NCBI RefSeq assembly: GCF_000717745.1
Contig: NZ_JOBH01000016.1
Span: forward strand, 1-64,000
Origin: Streptomyces violens
GTDB lineage: Bacteria > Actinomycetota > Actinomycetes > Streptomycetales > Streptomycetaceae
Direction: 5' to 3'
Length of the DNA stretch: 64,000 nucleotides
Made by a program: the position numbers and the translations under genes
Shown here: positions 9,032-16,586 of the stretch, one piece after another
Layout: each line of letters opens with the position of its first letter
How positions within the stretch are numbered: position 1 is the stretch's first letter
Notes under the pieces: generated by a model
Told to the model about the DNA's origin: nothing
Databases searched by the model: none
The model's input: only the letters and a program-made list of their open reading frames with translations

Positions 9032-9276
9032 CCCTCGACCTCCAGGATCACCACTGGCTGGCCCGGATCGACGACGGACTCACCTTCCACCGCGAAGTCG
9101 ACGACGGTTCCCGCCACGCCGGCGAGCACAGGATGAAAGGACTTCATGACCTCTACCAGCCCGACCGTGTCGTCGGCCGTGACGGTCTGCCCCGGCTTGA
9201 CGTATTCGGGGCTGCCGGGGTCCGGCCTGCGGTAGAAGACGCCCGGAATGGGAGCCAGTACCTCGTGACGTGGCAT
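9028..9276 (-). CDS. Biotin carboxyl carrier protein, single biotinyl domain
   Basis: An 82-aa free-standing biotinyl domain. The biotin attachment lysine is K45 in VEVMKSFHP, where most carriers have EAMKM; flanking APIPG and a closing GQPVVILEVEG complete the hammerhead fold. It lacks the Pro/Ala-rich N-terminal arm of AccB, so it is a minimal carrier. Its stop overlaps the biotin carboxylase start. Context assigns it to the PxpABC-like complex of this operon. Confidence 0.92.
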   Translation of the reverse strand: MPRHEVLAPIPGVFYRRPDPGSPEYVKPGQTVTADDTVGLVEVMKSFHPVLAGVAGTVVDFAVEGESVVDPGQPVVILEVEG

Positions 9277-9311
9277 CGGAAAACCTCGTTTCGCTCGTGG
9301 GTGGGTTCGGC

Positions 9312-10034
9312 TCAGGTCAGGTGAGGCTGCAGCGCCGCGTGGACGGTCTTGGCAAGGTCGACCGCACCCGGGGTGTCGGAGTGGACGCAGATGCAGTCGG
9401 CCCGCATCGGAAGATCCTTACCGTCGATCGACGTCGCGACGCCCTCGGTGACCACGCGTACCGATCGCTCGGCAGCGACGGCCGGATCGTAGGCGGCGTG
9501 CTCGCGGGTGATGATGAGCGAGCCGTCGGAGCGGTAGTCCAGGTCGGTGTAGTACTCGGCGATGAAACCGGCGTCGCGCGTTCCCCACACCTGCTCGTGC
9601 ATGGTGTTCGCCATGCCCATCAGCGGCACCCCGAAGACATCGGCCGCATCGGCGATGGCCTGGGCGACCTCCTCGTTGCGAGAGGCCAGCCCGTACAGCG
9701 CACCGTGGGGCTTGATGTGATTGAGCGGCATGTCCTGCGCCTTGAGGAAGGCGGCGAGCGCTCCGACCTGGTAGATGACGGCAGCGGTGAGCTCGTGCCG
9801 CTCCAGCTTCATCTCGCGTCGGCCGAAACCGTCGCGGTCCGGGAAGGAGGGGTGGGCACCGACCTTGACGCCGTACTGCTTCGCCAGCGCGACCGTCTTC
9901 TGCATGACGACCGGGTCGGACGCGTGGTAGCCGCATGCCACGTTGGCGACGGTGATGTAGGGCATGATGCCCTCGTCGTCGCCGCAGCGGTAGATGCTGT
10001 AGGCCTCGCCCATATCGCAATTGATGGCAACCAT
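9312..10034 (-). CDS. pxpA: LamB/YcsF family protein (5-oxoprolinase subunit A-like)
   Basis: A 240-aa LamB/YcsF protein. Diagnostic motifs are INCDMGEAYSIY at the start, ANVACGYHASDP, VGAHPSFPDRDGFGRR and HIKPHGALYG. Family members include PxpA, part of the PxpABC ATP-dependent 5-oxoprolinase, and Aspergillus LamB, linked to 2-pyrrolidinone use, so ring-opening of a lactam is the best general prediction. It lies 35 bases before the BCCP gene and just after the monooxygenase Rieske protein, tying a lactam hydrolase to an oxygenase. The real substrate may not be 5-oxoproline. Confidence 0.9.
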   Translation of the reverse strand: MVAINCDMGEAYSIYRCGDDEGIMPYITVANVACGYHASDPVVMQKTVALAKQYGVKVGAHPSFPDRDGFGRREMKLERHELTAAVIYQVGALAAFLKAQDMPLNHIKPHGALYGLASRNEEVAQAIADAADVFGVPLMGMANTMHEQVWGTRDAGFIAEYYTDLDYRSDGSLIITREHAAYDPAVAAERSVRVVTEGVATSIDGKDLPMRADCICVHSDTPGAVDLAKTVHAALQPHLT

Positions 10035-10058
10035 GGAAGTTTTTTCTCCTTGTCTTGG

Positions 10059-10394
10059 TCAGGAATGGGCGACTTTGGGGGTGTCGCCATCGGGGTCGAC
10101 GTAGACGTCATCGCCGTCGACCTTGACCGGGTAGCGGGCCAGGCGCGCGTGGCCCGGGTTGATGCCCGCGCAGGTCGTCAGGTCGAAGGACCACAGGTGG
10201 CTCTTGCAGATGAGGGTTTTCTTGTCCAGCTCTCCCTCGACGAGCTCCACCTGCTGATGCGGGCAGATCGCCTGGGTCGCAACGACTTCGCCGCCGTCCA
10301 GGTGGGCGATGAGCACCTCTTTGTCACCCACCTCGAAGGACTCCATGTCGCCCTCCCAGACGTCGTCCAGGCTGCAGACGCGCACAAATCCCAT
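10059..10394 (-). CDS. Rieske [2Fe-2S] ferredoxin of a diiron monooxygenase (TmoC-like)
   Basis: A 111-aa Rieske ferredoxin that would shuttle electrons from the flavin reductase to the diiron hydroxylase. Cluster ligands are visible as C44-x-H46 (ICPHQQ) and C63-x2-H66 (ICKSHLWSFD). Length and ligand spacing match the TmoC component of toluene-4-monooxygenase. It is the last of the six monooxygenase genes, after the reductase and before the LamB/YcsF gene. Nothing suggests degeneration. Confidence 0.9.
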   Translation of the reverse strand: MGFVRVCSLDDVWEGDMESFEVGDKEVLIAHLDGGEVVATQAICPHQQVELVEGELDKKTLICKSHLWSFDLTTCAGINPGHARLARYPVKVDGDDVYVDPDGDTPKVAHS

Positions 10395-10406
10395 CGATCA
10401 GGCTCC

Positions 10407-10448
10407 TTTCTCAGCAGAACCGGTCGGATTTCTCAGCAGAACCGGTCG
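10407..10448. repeat. 20-bp perfect tandem duplication at the end of the reductase gene
   Basis: The 20 bases at 10407-10426 recur exactly at 10429-10448, a 22-base period. The right copy encodes the last residues and stop of the reductase; the left copy repeats that stop codon in the short gap before the Rieske gene. It looks like a small slippage or duplication event that lengthened the spacer without breaking either gene. Confidence 0.8.
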
Positions 10449-11470
10449 AAGTAGAGCCGGTCTGCGTCCAGGCCCCCTTCCAGCACGAGCGAGCGCGCGA
10501 GCGCGTCGGTCATGGCCGGCGGTCCTGCTGCGTAGTAGGTGTAATCCGTGAGGTCATCGCCCATGGCGTCGATGACCGCCTCGTGCACGAAGCCGCGGTA
10601 GGCGGCGCTCTCGGGCCGACACGCCTCCTCGCCGGCCTCGGGTGCCCCCGAGACGGCCGTGTGGAAGTGCAGCGCTCCCAGCCGGGGGGCCGCCAGCTCC
10701 AGCGCGGACGGCAGGAAGAGGTCTTCGGCGGAGCGGCCCCCGAGGAACAGATGCACTTCCCGGCCGGCCGCGTCGGGCAGCGCGGCCGCCCCGAGGACGA
10801 TGCTGACCATCGCCCCGACACCCGAGCCGCCACCGACGCAGACGATCTTCGGATCGTCCCGTCGCAGGTAGGCATGGCCGTAAGGCCCGTCCAGGCTGAC
10901 GGTCGCCCCCACTTCCAGCTTGTCGAACAGGATGGAGGTGGCCTGGCCGTCCGGTGTGCGCTTGACGACGAAGCGCCATTCGCCGTAGCAGTTGCCGACG
11001 TTGCTCATGGAGTAGGCACGCTCCACGCGCCCGTCGGGGAGCAGGACCATGGCGTACTGGCCGGGGCTGAAGGCGGCCGGTTGTCCTGTGGCGAAGACGA
11101 ACTCGGCCATGTCGTGGGTGAGCGGGTTGATCTCCCGCAGGGTTGCCTGCTGCCGCACGGGCCGGTGGGGCGCGGGCTCGGCGGTCGCGCCGATGCGCAC
11201 GGTGCAGGCGGAGAGCGGTTCGCTCTGGCAGGCGAGGCGGCGTTGCTTGCGGCGGTCTCGAGCAGTGAGGCCCGGCGCGTCCGGACGGCGGTCATGCATC
11301 TCGCCGTCGAGGAGCTCGTAGCGGCAGCTTCCGCAGGAGCCGCTGTTGCACTCGTAGCTCAGTCCGACTCCCGCGCGGAGGGCGGCGCGCAGCAGCGTGT
11401 CGCCCTCCGCACAGGCGAAGCGAACGTCGGTCCCGTCCAGGGAGACCTCGTGTTCGATCCGATGGGTCAT
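10433..11470 (-). CDS. Monooxygenase NAD(P)H:ferredoxin oxidoreductase (TmoF-like)
   Basis: A 345-aa reductase with an N-terminal plant-type [2Fe-2S] domain (ECNSGSCGSC, then LACQS) and C-terminal FAD and NAD(P) domains (RAYSMSN for flavin; VCVGGGSGVGAM for the nucleotide). It passes electrons from NAD(P)H to the Rieske protein. ATG 11470 is preferred over an in-frame TTG at 11488, because it follows the upstream stop (11478) and a GGAGG. The family is shared by toluene, phenol and alkene monooxygenases; operon position assigns it to this hydroxylase. Confidence 0.9.
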   Translation of the reverse strand: MTHRIEHEVSLDGTDVRFACAEGDTLLRAALRAGVGLSYECNSGSCGSCRYELLDGEMHDRRPDAPGLTARDRRKQRRLACQSEPLSACTVRIGATAEPAPHRPVRQQATLREINPLTHDMAEFVFATGQPAAFSPGQYAMVLLPDGRVERAYSMSNVGNCYGEWRFVVKRTPDGQATSILFDKLEVGATVSLDGPYGHAYLRRDDPKIVCVGGGSGVGAMVSIVLGAAALPDAAGREVHLFLGGRSAEDLFLPSALELAAPRLGALHFHTAVSGAPEAGEEACRPESAAYRGFVHEAVIDAMGDDLTDYTYYAAGPPAMTDALARSLVLEGGLDADRLYFDRFC

Positions 11471-11477
11471 CGGGAGG

Positions 11478-12464
11478 TCATCCTCCAAGTCCCAGCTGGC
11501 GCTGGAAGGACTTCACCGCGTCGATGGCGTTGTCGGCCGCCTCCGCGTTCTCGGGGATCTCCTCGCTGTAGGCCTGGATCGCCGCGGTGGCCAGCGGCTG
11601 CCACTTCTCGACCCACTTGCGCAGCTGCGGCAGGTTGGCGTCCACCTCCGCCATCTGGGCGACGAGCGCCGTGGTCCACCGGCGGGAACGCTCGCTGTCG
11701 CGGAGGGCGGCTTCGCCCAGAAGCGCGTGCAGTACGTCGTCCTCGCGGCGGGCGCTGACACCGAGCTGGCGGAAGAGCGTCTCATCGATGGCCGGCTTGG
11801 CGACAACGTTGAGCGCAACGAATGCCTCGGCCCAGTCGAAGGTGGTGAGTTGACGCTCCATCAGCTCGCGGAAGCCCTGCCAGGCCGGCAGCTCCTCCCA
11901 CAGCTCCCGCTCGCGCTCGCCGAAGCCGATACCGGGGTGGGCCAGGCCGAGCTCGGCCGTGCGGTAGGCCACGTTGGACAGCCAGCGCAGGGAGTCCGCA
12001 GCCTGGAAAGCAGCGCAGTTGGCGATGGTGCTGGCGGGCGCCATGTGCACCAGGTAGGCACTGGCCATCTGCACGGTGTGCAGCAGGTAGCGGCTGGGCG
12101 TGTAGAGCTGGGCCAGGGTGGCGGTCCACTCCGCCGACAGCCCCTTGTCGTGCGCTTCGGCGTTGTGCTGGTCCAGCAGGCCCTCGACGTAGGTCTCCTG
12201 CCCGTCCTGCAGAATGTTGTACGTGCGGTAGACCAGTTCGTCGGGGTCCCGGAAGGCGTCCCAGTCCGGGTGCGTGACCGGGCTTCCGTTGCGGTACTTG
12301 CGGTAGTGGTCCGCCATGACACCGGTGTGCCCGACGTCCCACGGCTGCTCGGCGTCCCGGGTGTGCCACAGCAGCTTGGTCGAGACGATCTCGTACTCGC
12401 TCGGCTTGCGTCGCCGTGCTGCCAGGTGGCCCCAGGTCTTCAGCGGCTTCAGCGGGGTGGTCAT
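11478..12464 (-). CDS. Diiron monooxygenase hydroxylase beta subunit (TmoE-like)
   Basis: A 328-aa beta subunit of the soluble bacterial multicomponent monooxygenase hydroxylase. It is a helical, ferritin-like protein without the metal ligands of the alpha subunit. The opening LKTWGHLAARRRKPSEYEIV and the later YTPSRYLLHTVQMASAYLVHMAP helix are family hallmarks. Length agrees with TmoE. Its start overlaps the effector gene stop by 4 bases (12461-12464). It would pack with the alpha and gamma subunits in an (alpha-beta-gamma)2 hydroxylase. Confidence 0.9.
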   Translation of the reverse strand: MTTPLKPLKTWGHLAARRRKPSEYEIVSTKLLWHTRDAEQPWDVGHTGVMADHYRKYRNGSPVTHPDWDAFRDPDELVYRTYNILQDGQETYVEGLLDQHNAEAHDKGLSAEWTATLAQLYTPSRYLLHTVQMASAYLVHMAPASTIANCAAFQAADSLRWLSNVAYRTAELGLAHPGIGFGERERELWEELPAWQGFRELMERQLTTFDWAEAFVALNVVAKPAIDETLFRQLGVSARREDDVLHALLGEAALRDSERSRRWTTALVAQMAEVDANLPQLRKWVEKWQPLATAAIQAYSEEIPENAEAADNAIDAVKSFQRQLGLGG

Positions 12465-12793
12465 GAGAGGGCCTCCTCGTGGCCGGCGCCCGGCGTCTGC
12501 TCGAAAGTGTGGTAGAAGCGGAAGACGTCGGTGCCGGTTTCGATGCGGCCCACGAAGGACGGCATGTTCAGCTCCAGCTCGGACATCTTGAACGGGCGGC
12601 CGAGCTGCTCGGCGATCGTGCTGCGGCGCAGTACGCATTCACCGCCCTCGACCTCGACGCGGACATAGGAACCGCGGTCACGGATGTCGACCCGGCGTCC
12701 TTCGTTGTCGATCACGACCGCGTCGGCGACCGCGCGGGCGACCTCACCGGACTGCAGGACGGGTCCGACAGGATCGATGATGTGGTCAGCCAT
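12461..12793 (-). CDS. Monooxygenase effector/coupling protein (MmoB/DmpM, TmoD-like)
   Basis: A 110-aa MmoB/DmpM family protein. The start DPVGPVLQSGEVARAVADA followed by DNEGRRVDIRDRGSYVRVE is the typical core, with a loose C-terminal tail. These cofactor-free proteins bind the hydroxylase alpha subunit and control oxygen activation and substrate access. It sits between the gamma and beta subunit genes, as expected for the A-B-(C)-D-E order with the Rieske gene displaced to the end of the block. Confidence 0.9.
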   Translation of the reverse strand: MADHIIDPVGPVLQSGEVARAVADAVVIDNEGRRVDIRDRGSYVRVEVEGGECVLRRSTIAEQLGRPFKMSELELNMPSFVGRIETGTDVFRFYHTFEQTPGAGHEEALS

Positions 12794-12802
12794 CGGTCCT
12801 CC

Positions 12803-13057
12803 TCACTCGAAGTAGATTTCGACGCACTCGGTGGGCGTCAGGCCGACCTTCTCGACGGTGTCGGTGCGCTCGTAGGGAGCGGCTGCACCCTGCTTACGGA
12901 CCCGCATCGTGCGACCGGGCTGCTCGGGGACATGGATGCCCACGGCGTTGACGGCGGCCGCCGCGGCCACCTCGTCCATGGTGTGGTCGGTGTCGACCTG
13001 GACCAGCTTGAGAACGAAGTCGCCGTCGACGTGTGCGGCCAGGGGAATCAGTGCCAT
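12803..13057 (-). CDS. Diiron monooxygenase hydroxylase gamma subunit (TmoB-like)
   Basis: An 84-aa small subunit, the same size as TmoB of toluene-4-monooxygenase. It begins MALIPLAAHVDGDFVLKLV and shows the ubiquitin-like beta-grasp pattern of the family, ending VGLTPTECVEIYFE. It lies 23 bases after the alpha subunit gene. The role is structural within the hydroxylase. Confidence 0.87.
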   Translation of the reverse strand: MALIPLAAHVDGDFVLKLVQVDTDHTMDEVAAAAAVNAVGIHVPEQPGRTMRVRKQGAAAPYERTDTVEKVGLTPTECVEIYFE

Positions 13058-13080
13058 GTTGGGAACTCCTTGTCCGCAGC

Positions 13081-14577
13081 TCAGCCGGTCGTGGCGAGCT
13101 GCTTGCGGTAGCTGTCGAGCCAGGCGAAGCCGTGGGCGTCATCGCCACCGGGACCGACACGGCCCAGGCCCATGTACTCCAGGGCGCCGCCGAGGTCGGC
13201 CGGCTGGATGTCGCCGCCGAGGAAGCGGTCCACGAGGTTCTTGTGGTGGCGGTAGCGCTCGGGGTCGTCCTCGAAGATCCACTTGTCCACCTCGGAGGCG
13301 AAGTGGTAGCGGCGGCCCTCGTGCACCAGGGAGATGTCACGCAGCGTCTGGGAAGGGGTGCCGACGATCGGCAGCTGGGAGACGTTGCAGATGACCGGCA
13401 GTGTGCCCGGAACCGTCTTCTCCGTCCGGCCGTGGACGAAGTTGTCGATCATGACGTCCCATACCTTGCCGAAGGTGTCGTTCCAGCCGGGGTACTTCTC
13501 CTCCAGCCAGTCCCGCTCCTCCGGGCTCACACCGGCGGCCGGGTCCCACCACAGCGTCGGCCGCCAGGAGTAGGTCCCCAGTTGCTGTCCGTGGTGGTGC
13601 TCGGAGATGTCACGGATGAAGATGTCCCAGTACCAGGGCTTGGACAGGCCGAGGTCCTCGAGGGACCGCATGAACTGAGTGACGATCCACTCCTCCATGA
13701 ACTCCTTGAACGACGCCTCCCGGACCTCGAGCGGCACGTAGTAGTCCATGGGGATGCCCGACAGGATCGTGAACAGCCGGTAGGAGCGCCAGAAGGCAAT
13801 GTCGATCTTCTTCTGCGCCTCCTCCTTCTGACCGTTCTCGATGAGCATCTGCAGCAGCGGCGTACCGAGCTGGGCGTGGCGGGCCTCGTCGGACTGGATG
13901 CTCTGGATGAGCTTGGAGAAGGTGAAGTCGCCGGCGTTGGCCGCGTCACCGGAGAGCCCGATGAACTGGAGGTTCGTGAAGCCGGTCTCGAAGGAGAAGT
14001 TCGCGAAGATCGACGTGGAGAGCGCGTCGCGGGTCATCATCACGTCGTCGAAGAAGTGACGCGCCCCGAGCGCGACCCAGTTGTCGCTCCACATCGCGGC
14101 GTGGGACCACTCGAACTGCCGGTCCTTGTTGACGTACTCGTGCGGGAAGAACAGCTGGATCTGGCCGTGGCGGATCTCATCCAGCATGCCGAAGGTGGCC
14201 ATGTTCCGCATGCCCGGCGCCTTGGACCAGCGGATGAAGCGCGACTCCTGGAAGGAGGCACCGTACTCCACCAGCGCCACCGCGGCGTAGTGCTCCTTCA
14301 GGATGGAGATCCAGCCCGGGTCGGCCTTGTTGTAGAGGTCGGAGCGCTCCAGCGCCGCCTTGACGGAGTAAGCACCCGCGTCCTTCTGCCGCTGAATGTC
14401 GACGTACTCGCGGTAGCTGATCTTGTACGGCTCGTCGTAGGACGCCCAGATGTCATCCGGCAGGCCCTCGCCGCCGCTGAGTTCCGGGGGGAAGAGCTCG
14501 TCCTGCGTCACGTAGCGCGGTGTCCACTCGGTACTGCGCGCGATGTCGTACCACTGCGAGCGTTCCAGCAGAGCCAT
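13081..14577 (-). CDS. Diiron monooxygenase hydroxylase alpha subunit (TmoA-like)
   Basis: A 498-aa catalytic subunit that activates O2 at a carboxylate-bridged diiron centre to hydroxylate or epoxidise a hydrophobic substrate. All six ligands fall at toluene-4-monooxygenase numbers: E104, E134 and H137 (MLDEIRHGQ), E197, E231 and H234 (SDEARHAQ). Thr201 and pocket residues Phe176, Phe196 and Phe205 are also kept, but positions 100 and 103 are both Val, so the pocket differs from the known toluene enzymes. ATG 14577 gives the family start MALLERSQWYDIAR. It is the first monooxygenase gene, 59 bases after the ADC-like gene. Activity is strongly predicted; substrate is not. Confidence 0.95.
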   Translation of the reverse strand: MALLERSQWYDIARSTEWTPRYVTQDELFPPELSGGEGLPDDIWASYDEPYKISYREYVDIQRQKDAGAYSVKAALERSDLYNKADPGWISILKEHYAAVALVEYGASFQESRFIRWSKAPGMRNMATFGMLDEIRHGQIQLFFPHEYVNKDRQFEWSHAAMWSDNWVALGARHFFDDVMMTRDALSTSIFANFSFETGFTNLQFIGLSGDAANAGDFTFSKLIQSIQSDEARHAQLGTPLLQMLIENGQKEEAQKKIDIAFWRSYRLFTILSGIPMDYYVPLEVREASFKEFMEEWIVTQFMRSLEDLGLSKPWYWDIFIRDISEHHHGQQLGTYSWRPTLWWDPAAGVSPEERDWLEEKYPGWNDTFGKVWDVMIDNFVHGRTEKTVPGTLPVICNVSQLPIVGTPSQTLRDISLVHEGRRYHFASEVDKWIFEDDPERYRHHKNLVDRFLGGDIQPADLGGALEYMGLGRVGPGGDDAHGFAWLDSYRKQLATTG

Positions 14578-14636
14578 GCTTGCTCCTTGGGAAGTTGCTG
14601 AGGGGTTCGGAAAGACGGTGCGGCCGGACGACGGGG

Positions 14637-15344
14637 TCAGCTGCCGTGCTCGGAGCCCAGGAGGCCTTCCCCGCCGGGGTAACAGAAGGCCATGGAGGGG
14701 GCGTAGAAGCCGAAGGTCACGGTGAGAGGGTCGGCGGGCCGGAGCTGGTAGGTGGGGTGGTTCTTGTCGAGGAACTCGAAGGAGAGGACTTCGAAGTTCT
14801 CGGCGAGGTCGGCGACGTAGGGGTAGCGGCCGCTGATGAACTCCCCGTCGCGGCGGGTGATGTAGCGAAGCTGTCCCGTGGCGCGTTGTGGTGTACCGAT
14901 GCCGACCCGGGCGGTGGTGCGGATGACGGGGCGTCCGCCGATCACCGTGGTGGCGACCAGGGTGTCCCCCTGCAGGTCCAGGGTGGTGGTGCCGGGTTCC
15001 CCGGTGGGGACGCCGTGGGCCGCGGCGTAGGACGTCATCACGTCCGAGCTGTTGTGGTAGTGGGTCCACCACCGGCCCGGTACGCCGTCCTCGGTGTCCA
15101 GGCCGGCGAGGTTGGCCCCAAGGTAGGTCAGCGAGTAGGCGCCGAACGGTTCGGCCGAGCCGCTGGAGGACGTCTGGTCCGCGCCCTCGACGACGTACTG
15201 GTTGATGTAGCAGGACCGGTCCTCGGCAGGCGTGAGCCCGTCGGGGACCAGCTTGCCGACGGCGTCCGGGTCCGCGGGAACCCACACCATGTACAGGGTC
15301 CGAGAATTGGTGATCAGCTGCGGGGCATGCAGTGATGTACCCAT
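14637..15344 (-). CDS. Acetoacetate decarboxylase-fold protein without the usual catalytic lysine
   Basis: A 235-aa protein that by overall pattern belongs to the acetoacetate-decarboxylase superfamily (NSRTLYMVWVPADPDAVGKLVPDGLTP opening; late TFGFYAPSMAFCYPGG). True decarboxylases carry a Schiff-base lysine in a GYPKK-like motif; the matching stretch here reads GVPTGEPG, so that lysine seems absent. It may therefore catalyse a different reaction (the superfamily includes aldolase-dehydratases and cyclase-like members) or only bind ligand. It is the first gene of the monooxygenase operon, so it probably belongs to the pathway. The family call is from pattern, not search. Confidence 0.7.
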   Translation of the reverse strand: MGTSLHAPQLITNSRTLYMVWVPADPDAVGKLVPDGLTPAEDRSCYINQYVVEGADQTSSSGSAEPFGAYSLTYLGANLAGLDTEDGVPGRWWTHYHNSSDVMTSYAAAHGVPTGEPGTTTLDLQGDTLVATTVIGGRPVIRTTARVGIGTPQRATGQLRYITRRDGEFISGRYPYVADLAENFEVLSFEFLDKNHPTYQLRPADPLTVTFGFYAPSMAFCYPGGEGLLGSEHGS

Positions 15345-15596
15345 GGCGCGCCTCCTGGCTCCCCGTTGAAACCACTGGATGAAGAGTCCATGGCAGGCCC
15401 TGAGAGGCCCGCTGAACTCCTGCCGAAGATGCTGTGCCACGCGTCACGCCAGTGATAGTGCGCGCTCTGTACAACGAACGGGGAAGCTGGTGCCACTCGG
15501 GAGTATGAGGTGCCGTTATGGCTGGCCAGACGCCTGCGCGCGGGACCGGTCGATATCGCACTGCTCACCCCGGCACCCCAGCGGCCGGGCAAAGGG
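15345..15596. other. Upstream control region of the monooxygenase operon
   Basis: No convincing gene lies in the 340 bases between the ADC-like start and the methyltransferase end. The part next to the MIB operon holds two hairpins; the rest must contain the promoter of the leftward monooxygenase operon. I see no clear -10/-35 pair or long palindrome here. Confidence 0.5.
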
Positions 15597-15627
15597 AACG
15601 GCGCTGCACGCTCGGTGCAGCGCCGTT
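15597..15627 (-). terminator. Terminator hairpin of the 2-methylisoborneol operon
   Basis: Perfect 13-bp arms (AACGGCGCTGCAC / GTGCAGCGCCGTT) with a 5-base loop stand about 58 bases beyond the methyltransferase stop. A second hairpin, 7-bp arms GAGGCGT/ACGCCTC at 15640-15658, lies between. The tandem hairpins should separate MIB transcription from the monooxygenase operon downstream in the same direction. There is no U-tract, as usual in Streptomyces. Confidence 0.8.
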
Positions 15628-15684
15628 GAGTTGATCCGTGAGGCGTGCTGAACGCCTCGAACGGTCAGATGCGGTGAGACGCGG

Positions 15685-16581
15685 TCAGACGCGGTCGGCG
15701 GCAATCAGGACGTACTGGAAGGAGCCGTCCTTGTAGGAGTTGATGAACGCCTCTTCGATGCCCGTGACCAGCGATGACGTGGCCCGCAGCTCCCAGTAGG
15801 GCAGGGTCGCGGCAGTCAGGTCGACGACGGCCTGCGGTACGAGGCGGTTGTCGGCCATGGCGCGGAGGTATTCCCGGCGGGAGTGGATGTTGCACTCGAA
15901 GTGCGCGTTGATCTGGGAGACCCACTTCGAGGGCTGGCCGTGACGCGGGTTCCAGCAGCCGGTGATGGTCACGTACCGACCGCCGACCCCGAGGATGCGG
16001 GAGTGCTCGGCGAAGAGGTCGTGGAGGTCGACGTACATGGTCGACTCGTTGTTCCACGAGGCTGCGGCCTGCCCCGTCCTGAACGGTGTGTCGAGCATGT
16101 TGCACACACGGGCGTGGACGTGGTCCTCGATGCCGAGTTCGCGGGCGCGCTGGTTGGCGAAGTCGGCCTGCTTGGCCGACAGGGTGACGCCCTCGACCTT
16201 GCACCCGAATCGCTGGTGGGCCATGACCATCGAACCGCCGCGGCCGCAGCCGGCGTCCACGAGCGTGTCCTCACGCCCGATGGAGCCGAGGTGGTCCAGG
16301 AGGTATTCGGCCTGCGCCGACTCCAGACGGTGGAGCTCGGCGATCAGCCTCTTCTCGTAGTCGCTGTCATTGGCGTCCCCGAGGGCGGCGTGGTCGACGT
16401 CACCGATGCCGTAGTGGTGGTGGTAGAGCCCGTCGACGTCGCCGAGACGCAGGTTGACGGGCCTGGCCTCCTGGTCCCAGTAACGGGCGATCTCACCCTG
16501 GTAGGGCGACGCCGGGGCGGGGACGAAGGCGGAGGTGCCGTTGATGGTGCTGAACTCGGTGCTGGTCACAGATAAGTCCAT
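15685..16581 (-). CDS. Geranyl diphosphate 2-C-methyltransferase (MIB biosynthesis)
   Basis: A SAM-dependent enzyme (298 aa) that methylates geranyl diphosphate to 2-methyl-GPP, the substrate of MIB synthase. The SAM site reads LVDAGCGRGGSMVMAH. The blocks NLRLGDVDGLYHHHYGIG, SWNNESTMYVDLHDLF and ITGCWNPRHGQPSKWVSQ are near-identical to those I recall from Streptomyces GPP methyltransferases. The gene starts 5 bases after the cyclase stop. ATG 16581 has GAGGA almost touching it; GTG 16569 would give an N-terminus (MTSTEFS...) more like homologues and is a real alternative. Confidence 0.94.
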   Translation of the reverse strand: MDLSVTSTEFSTINGTSAFVPAPASPYQGEIARYWDQEARPVNLRLGDVDGLYHHHYGIGDVDHAALGDANDSDYEKRLIAELHRLESAQAEYLLDHLGSIGREDTLVDAGCGRGGSMVMAHQRFGCKVEGVTLSAKQADFANQRARELGIEDHVHARVCNMLDTPFRTGQAAASWNNESTMYVDLHDLFAEHSRILGVGGRYVTITGCWNPRHGQPSKWVSQINAHFECNIHSRREYLRAMADNRLVPQAVVDLTAATLPYWELRATSSLVTGIEEAFINSYKDGSFQYVLIAADRV

Positions 16582-16586
16582 TCCTC

